From Hyphomicrobiaceae bacterium (GTDB lineage: Bacteria; Pseudomonadota; Alphaproteobacteria; Rhizobiales; Hyphomicrobiaceae), in NCBI GenBank assembly GCA_021730785.1, contig JAKFWF010000038.1, forward strand, positions 1-40,719: a stretch of 40,719 nucleotides of DNA, read 5' to 3'. The notes under the pieces were generated by a model, which had not been told where the DNA came from, searched no databases, and was given only the letters and a program-made list of their open reading frames with translations. Both the position numbers and the translations under genes were made by a program. Below are positions 25,431-33,079 of this stretch, piece after piece. The stretch's first letter is position 1; each line of letters starts with the position of its first letter.

Positions 25431-25452
25431 GGTCCAGTTGTGGTCCAGTTGT
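25431..25452. repeat. Perfect 11-bp tandem duplication upstream of dapA
   Basis: GGTCCAGTTGT occurs twice head to tail (25431-25441 and 25442-25452), about 105 bases before the dapA start. It may be slippage or a doubled binding site. Confidence 0.55.
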
Positions 25453-25555
25453 GCTTGCGGCCGGCGCGTCAAATGCTTAGCTTCCGCGACCCAAGGCGAC
25501 CGCACAAACATAGACCAAGCCCGACTCGGGTCGCAGGCAGCAGGATGGAACGCCA

Positions 25556-26446
25556 ATGTTCAAGGGATCCAACACGGCACTCGTCACGCCATTCAAGAAC
25601 GGCAAGGTCGACGAAGCGGCTTTCGAGCGCTTCGTCGAATGGCAGATTGCGCAAGGCTCGAACGGCTTGGTGCCCGTCGGCACCACCGGCGAGAGCCCGA
25701 CGCTCAGCCACGATGAGCACAAGCGCGTCGTTGAAATCTGCATCCAGGTGGCAAAGAAGCGTGTCCCCGTGATTGCCGGCGCGGGGTCGAACTCAACGGC
25801 CGAGGCGATCGAACTCACCCAGTTCGCCAAGAAGGCGGGCGCCCAGGCCACCCTGCATTCGACCGGCTATTACAACAAGCCGACCCAGGAGGGGCTTTAC
25901 CTGCACTTCAAGGCGATCAGCGATGCGGTTGACCTGCCGATCATCGTCTACAACGTGCCGGGCCGCACCGTGGTCGACATTTCAGCGGCCACCATCGCGC
26001 GCATTGCGACGTTGAAGAACGTGGTTGGCATCAAGGATGCGACCGCCAATCTTGCGCGCATGTCCCAGCACCGGCAGCTGATCACCAAGCCGTTTGCCTA
26101 CCTGACCGGCGAAGACGCGGTGGCGCTCGGCTTCATGGCGCACGGCGGCCACGGCTGCATCTCGGTGACGGCAAACGTTGCGCCGGCGCTCTGCGCGGAG
26201 TTCCAGGCGGCCTGCGCCAAGGGCGATTTCGCCCATGCGCTGAAGCTGCAGGACCAGCTGATGCCGCTGCACGATGCACTGTTCGTCGAAACCAATCCGG
26301 GTCCGGTGAAGTATGCGACCTCGAAGCTTGGCTTCGGCACGGCCGAGTGCCGTTTGCCGCTGGCGCCCGTGACGGATGCGACCCGCAAAGCCGTCGACGC
26401 CGCCATGGTGCATGCCGGCCTGATGCAGGTGAAGGCAGCGGAGTAG
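25556..26446 (+). CDS. dapA: 4-hydroxy-tetrahydrodipicolinate synthase
   Basis: 296-residue class I aldolase-fold enzyme that condenses aspartate semialdehyde with pyruvate, the committed step to diaminopimelate and lysine. Key residues are all in place: T43-T44 (VGTTGESP), Y106 ([10 protein letters not shown]), Y132 and R137 (VYNVPGRT), and the Schiff-base lysine K160 (GIKDATAN). The start is ATG 25556. The asd gene, which makes its substrate, lies 4.7 kb away in another transcript. It is followed by smpB after a structured spacer. Confidence 0.97.
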   Translation: MFKGSNTALVTPFKNGKVDEAAFERFVEWQIAQGSNGLVPVGTTGESPTLSHDEHKRVVEICIQVAKKRVPVIAGAGSNSTAEAIELTQFAKKAGAQATLHSTGYYNKPTQEGLYLHFKAISDAVDLPIIVYNVPGRTVVDISAATIARIATLKNVVGIKDATANLARMSQHRQLITKPFAYLTGEDAVALGFMAHGGHGCISVTANVAPALCAEFQAACAKGDFAHALKLQDQLMPLHDALFVETNPGPVKYATSKLGFGTAECRLPLAPVTDATRKAVDAAMVHAGLMQVKAAE

Positions 26447-26451
26447 TTTCC

Positions 26452-26493
26452 GTCGCAGGCGGCCGGCTCCGCGTAAGCGGAACAGCCTGCGAC
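26452..26493 (+). other. Nested stem-loop between dapA and smpB
   Basis: Outer stem GTCGCAGGC (26452-26460) pairs perfectly with GCCTGCGAC (26485-26493). Inside, TCCGC-GTAA-GCGGA (26468-26481) forms a second stem closed by a GNRA tetraloop. It begins 5 bases after the dapA stop and ends 4 bases before the AAGGAG of smpB. No U run follows, so it is a processing, stability or leader structure rather than a typical terminator. Confidence 0.7.
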
Positions 26494-26511
26494 CACTAAG
26501 GAGCAAACCTA

Positions 26512-26988
26512 ATGGCCGCCAAGAAAGACGACGGCCGCAAGACCGTGGCCGAGAACCGCAAGGCGCGGTTCGAATACTTCATCACCGATACCTGGGAGGC
26601 CGGCATCATGCTGACCGGCACCGAGGTCAAGTCGCTGCGCAAGGGCAATAGCACGATCGGGGAAAGCTATGCCTCGGTCGAGCCCGAAGGTCTGATGCTG
26701 CTCAACGCCTACATCCCCGAATACCAGCTGGCCGGGCCGTTCTATCAGCACAGCCCCCGCCGGCCGCGCAAACTGCTGATGCACAAGCGCGAGATCCACA
26801 AGATCAGGATCGCGACCGAGCGCCAGGGGATGACCTTGGTGCCGCTCGAGCTCTATTTCAACGAGAAGGGCATGGCGAAGCTGAAGCTCGGCCTGGCCCA
26901 GGGCAAAAAGCTGCACGACAAGCGCGAAACGGAAAAGAAGCGCGACTGGAACCGCGAGAAATCCCGCATCATGCGCGACAAGGGGTGA
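26512..26988 (+). CDS. smpB: SsrA-binding protein SmpB
   Basis: 158 residues; partner of tmRNA in rescue of stalled ribosomes. Typical segments are [44 protein letters not shown], and the basic tail [31 protein letters not shown] that enters the mRNA channel. AAGGAG lies 8 bases upstream of ATG 26512. The ssrA gene itself was not found in this window. Synteny with dapA is common in alphaproteobacteria. Confidence 0.97.
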   Translation: MAAKKDDGRKTVAENRKARFEYFITDTWEAGIMLTGTEVKSLRKGNSTIGESYASVEPEGLMLLNAYIPEYQLAGPFYQHSPRRPRKLLMHKREIHKIRIATERQGMTLVPLELYFNEKGMAKLKLGLAQGKKLHDKRETEKKRDWNREKSRIMRDKG

Positions 26989-27017
26989 TCGCTGGTCGCG
27001 TTGACCTGGCCCGATCC

Positions 27018-27821
27018 TCAAGCCATGCCAGCCGCCGTCATGCCGCCGTCGACCACGATCTCGGTGCCGGTGATGTAGCGCGCCTCCTCCGAGACCAGGA
27101 ACAGCACGGCGTGCGCGATGTCCCAGGCGGTGCCCATGTGGCCCATGGGGACGGCCGCATTGCGCTTGGCGATGAGGGCTGCCAGATCGCCGCCGGCGAT
27201 GGTCTTGGCCAGCCGGTGTTCGACGAGCGGCGTATGCATCAGGCCCGGGATCACCGTATTGCAGCGGATGCCTTTCTTGGCATAGGCAATGGCCGTTGAT
27301 TTGGTGAAGGCGAGCACACCGAACTTGGCCGTCGAATAGGCGATGTGCGGGCGGTCCGCGCTCATGCGCAGGGCTGCGATCGACGATAGATTGACGATGG
27401 CGCCCTGGCCCTGCTTCTCCATGACAGGCAGCACGTGCTTGCAGCCCATGAAGACCGTCTTCAGGTTGTGATCGAACTGCAGGTCCCAGTCTTCTTCGCT
27501 CATGCTGGCGGCACTGCCGGGCGACGAGCCCCCCACATTGTTGATCAGAATGTCGATGCGGCCGTGCCGGATGAGGCAATCGGCGACCGTCTCGGCAACT
27601 TCAGTAGAACGCGCGGCATTGCAGGCGCGCACGTCGCAGATGCCGCCTTCCTGGCGAATGATGCCGCGGGTCTCGTCTGCGGCGTCGAGGCGGATATCGG
27701 TGCCGAAGATCTTGGCACCTTGGCGGGCGAGCAGCGTGGCCGTGGCTTTGCCGTTGCCCCAGCCTTCGCCGACCGAACCTGCGCCCATGACCAGTGCAAC
27801 CTTGCCGTCGAGCCTCAGCAT
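27018..27821 (-). CDS. Short-chain dehydrogenase/reductase with an extended glycine motif
   Basis: 267-residue classical SDR. The catalytic set is present: NNVGG, Ser in LSSIAAL, and YSTAK (YxxxK). The C-terminus YITGTEIVVDGG is the usual ending of 3-oxoacyl-reductase-like members. The cofactor loop is not the normal TGxxxGIG: residues 12-28 read MGAGSVGEGWGNGKATA, with extra glycines. Substrate unknown. It converges with smpB. Confidence 0.9.
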   Translation of the reverse strand: MLRLDGKVALVMGAGSVGEGWGNGKATATLLARQGAKIFGTDIRLDAADETRGIIRQEGGICDVRACNAARSTEVAETVADCLIRHGRIDILINNVGGSSPGSAASMSEEDWDLQFDHNLKTVFMGCKHVLPVMEKQGQGAIVNLSSIAALRMSADRPHIAYSTAKFGVLAFTKSTAIAYAKKGIRCNTVIPGLMHTPLVEHRLAKTIAGGDLAALIAKRNAAVPMGHMGTAWDIAHAVLFLVSEEARYITGTEIVVDGGMTAAGMA

Positions 27822-27912
27822 TGCGTTTCCCCATTCCCTGCGCGGCCTTTCGGGCCCGATATGACCGTCACGGGCAACGATGGCACGCCGGCTTCGGGCC
27901 GCACAAGCAACC

Positions 27913-29535
27913 TCACTTCCGCCTCAGGATCTGGCTCCAGCGGTTGGTTGTGTGGCATTGGGCGCAGTCGGGGCGGCGGCCACGATGGACGTCGTCCTTC
28001 TCGTGGCAGGCGACGCACTCGCGCGCGGTGTTTTCGAGCGTCTTGGTGTGGCAGCTCGCGCACTCGACTTTCACGTGCTTGCCGGTCAGTGCAAAGCGCG
28101 TCTTGTTGTGGTCGAAGTTCTGCACCTTCAGCTCGGCGATGCGCTGGGCGAGTGAGTGCCCTCTGCCAGCCCCCAAGGCCATCTTGCCGTCGGCCTCGAC
28201 CTTGCGGCTCAATGCGTCGTAGAGCGCGCCGTTGTCGGCGGGCGGGGCGGGCTTCGGCGCAGCCAGTGGCGCCTGCGGCGGCAGGATCGCCTGGGCATTG
28301 CGCTGCTCCGACGTGGTTTCCTGTGATTTGACCGCCGCTTGCGACTGCGGGGCTGGCGCCGGCCGCTTCGCCGGCTGCGGCACTGGCACACCCGCCGGGC
28401 GGTTGTCCGCGCCCTGTTGCTCCGGCGCGATCTCGATCGTCTTGCGTTTCACCTGCGCAAGGGGGCCCGACGAAACGGGGCCGGGCGATTGCGCCGCCGC
28501 CGTCGTGCGCACCGCAGCGTCGTTCGCGGGCGCTGGCACCGCTGGCGGGTCAAGATCCCATACGGCTGCCACGTGCAGGATCACGGCCACCATCATGATC
28601 AGGAACACCGGCAGGTGGAACAGTCGCCAGTACGCCCACAGCTCTTCGCGCATGGCCTGGTTGGACGCCGCCCGCACGCTCACCAGATAGTGCGCCAGAT
28701 GCGCATCGACGAGGCGGAACTGGCCGACGAGCTGTTCGCGGCTCCAGCGCTGGGCCTGCGCGTGGCGTTGCATGATCTGGGCAAGGTCATGGCGCACTTG
28801 CCGCTGGTGGGCGAAGATCGATACCCGGGCGCGCAAGCTCGCTGCGATGCCGGGTCGCGGCGCCAGCATGCGCGCTTCGAAGGCCTCCAGCCGGTCGATC
28901 AGCCCGGCACTCGCTGGCTCGGCCGCAGCGAACCCGCGCAGCATCGTCACCAGGTGGTCGAGGTGGGTGCGCACGCGTTGTCTGTCGCCGTAGAAGCCTG
29001 CGCTCACCCGGGAATACACGAAATGTCCGACGATGCCGCTGCTGGCAACGACCAGCATCGCCACCAAAGCGACGTTGCTGTTGAGCGCACCCCAGCCGAA
29101 ATTGCTGTGGTAGGCGACGAGTACCGGCCCGAGCAAACCGAATACCATGTGGATGTGGAACCAGGCGCCGATGCTGCCGAGCCAGCGCGCGCCGGCGAAG
29201 GCCTTGCGGATCGGATAGAGCAGCAGCAGGGCCATGAGCGCGGCGCCGGCGACGCCGAGCCAGAAGCGCAGGCCACTGCCGAACTTGATGTCGATCAGCG
29301 CGGCCGCCAGCTGCCTTTGGACGTCGCCAAGGACGCTGCCGAGTTCGATGCGGAACGCGCCGAGCAGCCCCGGCAGCAGCGCAATCGCGGCGATTGCCAT
29401 GTAGACCTGGAAGGTCCGGTTGTGCACGACCGGGCGTGTGCTGGCCCGCTCCGCCATCAGGCGTTCGGCCATTGCCGCGGCAGACGGCGCAGCTGCGTTG
29501 CGCGCATCACCAGCTGGGTCAGCAGACCTTGTCAC
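27913..29535 (-). CDS. Membrane cytochrome with three c-type haem sites (cytochrome c3-like tail)
   Basis: 540 residues. Five hydrophobic spans (about 42-60, 91-108, 129-145, 154-175 and 304-325) carry histidines placed as in membrane cytochromes b: H127 and H129 (FHIHM), H143, H171, H307 and H321. A Pro/Ala/Gln-rich linker (330-450) leads to a periplasmic domain with three CxxCH motifs, CASCH (492-496), CVACH (507-511) and CAQCH (524-528), plus extra His residues, a c3-like pattern. I infer transfer of electrons through the membrane to c-type haems. GTG 29535 is used; ATG codons 22 and 27 are alternatives. It is divergent from the flavoprotein gene. Confidence 0.8.
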   Translation of the reverse strand: MTRSADPAGDARNAAAPSAAAMAERLMAERASTRPVVHNRTFQVYMAIAAIALLPGLLGAFRIELGSVLGDVQRQLAAALIDIKFGSGLRFWLGVAGAALMALLLLYPIRKAFAGARWLGSIGAWFHIHMVFGLLGPVLVAYHSNFGWGALNSNVALVAMLVVASSGIVGHFVYSRVSAGFYGDRQRVRTHLDHLVTMLRGFAAAEPASAGLIDRLEAFEARMLAPRPGIAASLRARVSIFAHQRQVRHDLAQIMQRHAQAQRWSREQLVGQFRLVDAHLAHYLVSVRAASNQAMREELWAYWRLFHLPVFLIMMVAVILHVAAVWDLDPPAVPAPANDAAVRTTAAAQSPGPVSSGPLAQVKRKTIEIAPEQQGADNRPAGVPVPQPAKRPAPAPQSQAAVKSQETTSEQRNAQAILPPQAPLAAPKPAPPADNGALYDALSRKVEADGKMALGAGRGHSLAQRIAELKVQNFDHNKTRFALTGKHVKVECASCHTKTLENTARECVACHEKDDVHRGRRPDCAQCHTTNRWSQILRRK

Positions 29536-29701
29536 GGGTCGATCAATCCTTCGAATTGAGTGCTCAGAAGTGAGGTGTCATGCGGATAAGGCGCCGCTGC
29601 GGCGGCAGCGCGCCGATCCTGGCTGGGACTACGGTGCGACAAATCCTCGGAGGACGTAGCAGCGCCCCGATGTGGCCCAACTCTCCTGCGAGCTGAACGA
29701 C

Positions 29702-31018
29702 ATGTCAGCACTTGTTTCGGGTTTCGGTGGCTATGCGGTCTACGCCCTGGCGCTGGTCGCCCTGTGGGGGGCGTTCGGGCTTGCGCGTTCGTTCAGCGAG
29801 AAGCGCAATTCCGCAATTCATCAAAAATCGGTCGAAGGGGGCGGTGAGGTGCCGGTGTCCCTGCATCCGGTGATCGACCCTGGGCTTTGCGTCGGCTGCG
29901 GTGCCTGTGCCAGTGCCTGCCCGGAGGGCGATGTCATCGGGCTGATCGCCGGCAAGGCGCAATTGCTCGATCCGATGTCCTGCATCGGCCACGGTGCCTG
30001 CAAGACCGCCTGTCCGGTCGGCGCGATCGATCTCGTGTTCGGCTCGGCCCGACGCGGCGTAGACATTCCCGTCGTGTCGCCGCGCTTCGAGACGAACGTG
30101 CCGAATTTGTTCATCGCCGGGGAACTCGGCGGTATGGGTTTGATCGCCAATGCCATCGAGCAGGGCAAGCAGGCGATCGATGCGATCGCGCAGATCGAGG
30201 GCCTGGGCCAAAAAGACCTCTACGACGTGATCATCATCGGTGGCGGGCCGGCCGGCATCTCGGCATCCTTGGCGGCCAAGGCCCGGGGCCTCAATGCGCT
30301 GACCTTCGAGCAGAACGCGCTCGGCGGCACGGTCGCGCACTATCCGCGCGCCAAGCTCGTGATGACGCGGCCGGCGCGGCTTCCGCTGTACGGGCAAGTC
30401 AAGTTGCGTCGGGTCCGCAAGGAAAAGTTACTCGGATTGTGGCAGTCGGTACTGGCAAAGACCGCGGTTGAAATCTATCACGGCATTCGCGTGCAGCGCA
30501 TCTCGACGCAGCCGTGGGGCTTCGAAGTGGAAACCCCCGACGGCGTCTATGGGTCCCGCGCCGTACTGCTGGCCACCGGTCGCCGCGGCTCGCCCCGGCG
30601 GCTTGGCGTTCCGGGCGAGAATTCGTCGAAGGTCGTCTACAGTCTTGCCGATGCGGCCCAGTACCGCGGCCAACATGTCCTGATCGTCGGCGGCGGCGAC
30701 AGCGCGCTCGAGGCGGCAGCCGTCCTCGCCCGCCAGCCACTCGCGAGCCTCACCTTGTCCTATCGCGGCGACAGCTTCACCCGGGCCAAGCCTGCGATCC
30801 GCCGCAACGTGGAGGAAGCCCGGCTCAAGGGCCGTTTGCGCGTGCTGCTTCAATCGAACGTGACGGCGATCGAAGATCACCGCGTGATGATCGAGCAGGC
30901 CGGCCGCCCCTATGCACTGCCGAACACCACCGTGATCGTCTGTATCGGTGGGCTGCTGCCCACATCCTTGCTCACCGATGTCGGGGTGCGGGTCGTCACC
31001 AAGTATGGAACCGCTTGA
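29702..31018 (+). CDS. Membrane-anchored ferredoxin/flavoprotein NAD(P)H oxidoreductase with permuted FAD domain
   Basis: 438 residues. An N-terminal span (about 8-28) is followed by two [4Fe-4S] motifs: C63-C66-C69-C73 (CVGCGACASACP) and C94-H97-C100-C104 (CIGHGACKTACP), where His replaces the second Cys. Next comes ETNVPNLFIAGELGG (130-144), which in thioredoxin-reductase-like enzymes is the C-terminal FAD motif, here placed before the N-terminal FAD motif IIIGGGPAGIS (177-187). The NAD(P)H motif IVGGGDSALEAA is at 328-339 and the protein stops where the FAD motif would normally follow. No CxxC redox pair is seen near the NAD(P)H domain, so it is not a thioredoxin reductase. Partnership with the divergent cytochrome is inferred. 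Confidence 0.8.
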   Translation: MSALVSGFGGYAVYALALVALWGAFGLARSFSEKRNSAIHQKSVEGGGEVPVSLHPVIDPGLCVGCGACASACPEGDVIGLIAGKAQLLDPMSCIGHGACKTACPVGAIDLVFGSARRGVDIPVVSPRFETNVPNLFIAGELGGMGLIANAIEQGKQAIDAIAQIEGLGQKDLYDVIIIGGGPAGISASLAAKARGLNALTFEQNALGGTVAHYPRAKLVMTRPARLPLYGQVKLRRVRKEKLLGLWQSVLAKTAVEIYHGIRVQRISTQPWGFEVETPDGVYGSRAVLLATGRRGSPRRLGVPGENSSKVVYSLADAAQYRGQHVLIVGGGDSALEAAAVLARQPLASLTLSYRGDSFTRAKPAIRRNVEEARLKGRLRVLLQSNVTAIEDHRVMIEQAGRPYALPNTTVIVCIGGLLPTSLLTDVGVRVVTKYGTA

Positions 31019-31122
31019 GCGGCGCTTCCGACGCGCAACACGAGTTGATTCCTGGCCACAATCAGCTATGTGACAGGTGCGTCGTGCCGCGCTGGCGCTG
31101 CGCTTTCGCTGGAGAAGCAACA

Positions 31123-32163
31123 ATGGGTTACAAAATCGCCGTCGTCGGCGCCACGGGCAACGTGGGCCGGGAAATGCTGTCGATCCTTGATGAGCGGAAA
31201 TTTCCCGCTTCCGAAGTGCACGCCATTGCGTCACGCCGCTCGGTCGGCACCAGCGTTTCCTTCGGCGATAAGAACCTTAAATGCCAGGATCTTGAAACCT
31301 TCGATTTCTCCAAGGTCGACTTCGTCGTGATGTCGGCCGGCGGCACGGTGTCGAAGGAGTGGAGCCCGAAAATCGGCGCGGCCGGCGCGCTCGTCATCGA
31401 TAACTCGTCTGCCTGGCGCTACGATATCGACGTGCCCCTCGTCGTGCCGGAAGTGAACGCGCACGTGCTCGAGCCGTATATGAAGAAGAACAACCGCAAG
31501 AACATCATCGCCAATCCGAACTGCTCGACGGCGCAGATGGTGGTCGCGCTGAAGCCGCTGCACGACGAGGCGACCGTCAAGCGCGTGGTGGTTGCGACCT
31601 ACCAGTCCGTGTCGGGGGCCGGCAAGGAGGGCATGGACGAGCTGTGGTCGCAGACCAAGGGCAAGTATGTGCCGGGCCAGGAAGTGACGCCTAAGAAGTT
31701 CCAGAAGGAAATCGCCTTCAACTGCATTCCCCACATCGACGTCTTCATGGAAGACGGCTTCACGAAAGAGGAATGGAAAATGATGGCGGAGACCAAGAAG
31801 ATCCTCGATCCGAAGATCAAGGTAGTCGCTACCTGCGTGCGCGTGCCGGTGTTCGTCGGCCACTGCGAAGTGATCAACGTCGAGTTCGAGCGCCCACTCT
31901 CGGCCGAGTTCGCCCGCTCGATCCTGCGCGAGGCGCCGGGCTGTCTCGTGATCGATAAGCACGAGGCCGGCGGCTACATCACGCCGCAGGAGTGTGCCGG
32001 CGAGGACGCGACATTCATTTCGCGGATTCGCGCCGATGCGACGGTTGAGAATGGGCTGGTGATGTGGGTCGTCTCCGACAACTTGCGCAAGGGCGCGGCG
32101 TTGAACGCGATCCAGATCGTCGAAACGCTGATCAACCGCAACCTGATGAAAAAGGCTGCGTGA
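31123..32163 (+). CDS. asd: Aspartate-semialdehyde dehydrogenase
   Basis: 346 residues. It reduces aspartyl phosphate with NADPH to aspartate semialdehyde, the branch point to lysine/diaminopimelate and to homoserine, methionine and threonine. Seen: GATGNVG (9-15), the catalytic Cys134 in NPNCSTAQMV, YQSVSGAG, and RVPVFVGHCEVINVEFE with the acid/base His. GGAG lies 8 bases before ATG 31123; the frame is open far upstream, but that part is not protein-like. Confidence 0.97.
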   Translation: MGYKIAVVGATGNVGREMLSILDERKFPASEVHAIASRRSVGTSVSFGDKNLKCQDLETFDFSKVDFVVMSAGGTVSKEWSPKIGAAGALVIDNSSAWRYDIDVPLVVPEVNAHVLEPYMKKNNRKNIIANPNCSTAQMVVALKPLHDEATVKRVVVATYQSVSGAGKEGMDELWSQTKGKYVPGQEVTPKKFQKEIAFNCIPHIDVFMEDGFTKEEWKMMAETKKILDPKIKVVATCVRVPVFVGHCEVINVEFERPLSAEFARSILREAPGCLVIDKHEAGGYITPQECAGEDATFISRIRADATVENGLVMWVVSDNLRKGAALNAIQIVETLINRNLMKKAA

Positions 32164-32168
32164 AGTAG

Positions 32169-32287
32169 CAAGGGCTGCCGCCCTTGACCCGCTCGAGGGG
32201 ACCCGTCCCCTCGAACTCCCCGGCTTACGAATAGCAGGCGGGCGGTCTGGAGGGTGGCCCTCCCGTGGGGTGCGGGGTAAGCCCCGC
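32169..32287. repeat. Cluster of four hairpins between asd and the hydrolase gene
   Basis: Four stem-loops in about 120 bases: CAAGGGC/GCCCTTG (32169-32186), TCGAGGGGA/TCCCCTCGA (32193-32214), GGAGGG/CCCTCC (32249-32263) and GCGGGG/CCCCGC (32272-32287). The first starts 5 bases after the asd stop and may end its transcript. The array looks like a composite intergenic palindromic element; the first stem recurs in similar form at 33035-33055. Confidence 0.6.
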
Positions 32288-32326
32288 TCGCGGAACGCGA
32301 AACAACCGAGCGAGGAAAATGCCACC

Positions 32327-33013
32327 ATGGTCACCTACGTCATCGACCCGCCACCGCAGGCGGCATTGCCGGTCGCCGGGTCAACCCACGTCTTCCCCGT
32401 GCGCCGGCTCTACTGCGTCGGTCGCAATTACGCCGAGCACACCCGCGAGATGGGCTTTGATCCGGACAAGGAACCGCCGTTCTTCTTTATGAAGACGCCG
32501 GATGCGCTACGCACCGACGGCAAGTTTCCCTATCCGCCCGGAACGAGCGACGTGCACTGGGAGATCGAACTCGTCGTCGCGCTGAAGTCGGGCGGCCGCA
32601 ACATCAACAAAGCCGACGCGCTCGGCCACATCTACGGCTATGCGGTGGCGCTCGACATGACGCGGCGCGATCTGCAAGGCGTTTCGAAGAAAATGGGACG
32701 CCCGTGGGAAATCGGCAAGGCGTTCGATGACGCAGCTCCCTGCACTGCGATCCACCCGGCGTCGGCGATCGGCCATCCGGCCAAGGGTGCCATTTGGCTA
32801 GATCTCAACGGCGTGCGCAAGCAGACGGGCGACCTCGCCGACATGATCTGGGATATCCCCTCGCAGATCGAATATCTGTCGGGCCTGTGGGAGCTCAAGG
32901 CCGGTGATCTGATCTTCACCGGCACGCCGGCCGGTGTCGGCGCCGTGAAAAAAGGCGATCGCCTGAAGGGCCATGTCGCCGGCGTCGCCGATCTCGACGT
33001 GACGGTGGTGTAA
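32327..33013 (+). CDS. Fumarylacetoacetate hydrolase family protein (fumarylpyruvate hydrolase-like)
   Basis: 228 residues, the compact FAH fold. Motifs: RLYCVGRNYAEHTREMG, the metal-ligand region VHWEIELVVAL, YAVALDMTRRDLQ, and GDLIFTGTPAGVGAV near the end. This subgroup includes fumarylpyruvate hydrolase of gentisate breakdown, but also oxaloacetate decarboxylase/acylpyruvase proteins, and no aromatic-pathway genes are near, so the substrate is open. ATG 32327 follows GAGGAAA; longer in-frame versions add non-homologous Arg-rich residues from the upstream hairpin region. Confidence 0.88.
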   Translation: MVTYVIDPPPQAALPVAGSTHVFPVRRLYCVGRNYAEHTREMGFDPDKEPPFFFMKTPDALRTDGKFPYPPGTSDVHWEIELVVALKSGGRNINKADALGHIYGYAVALDMTRRDLQGVSKKMGRPWEIGKAFDDAAPCTAIHPASAIGHPAKGAIWLDLNGVRKQTGDLADMIWDIPSQIEYLSGLWELKAGDLIFTGTPAGVGAVKKGDRLKGHVAGVADLDVTVV

Positions 33014-33034
33014 TTCCGGCCATTGGTTGGGGTT

Positions 33035-33055
33035 CCAAGGGCGTCTAGCCCTTGG
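33035..33055. terminator. Hairpin between convergent hydrolase and sulfhydrylase genes
   Basis: Perfect 8-bp stem CCAAGGGC/GCCCTTGG with loop GTCTA, 22 bases after the hydrolase stop and 25 bases after the sulfhydrylase stop. There is no U run on either side, so it is a likely but not classical bidirectional terminator, with a stem like that at 32169. Confidence 0.5.
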
Positions 33056-33079
33056 CGGGTCAAGGACACAGTGCCTCGT

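Noticed and set aside
29543-29559. TCAAT-N7-ATTGA inverted repeat in the cytochrome-flavoprotein spacer as an FNR site
   Set aside because: The half-sites are in the opposite sense and spacing to TTGAT-N4-ATCAA; a chance 5-bp repeat cannot be excluded.
29702-31018. Calling the flavoprotein a thioredoxin reductase
   Set aside because: It lacks a redox CxxC in the NAD(P)H domain and carries ferredoxin clusters and a membrane anchor.
30514-31122. Long N-terminal extension of asd
   Set aside because: Antisense-like, Arg/Pro-rich translation of the flavoprotein gene; asd has a good ribosome site and conserved start at 31123.
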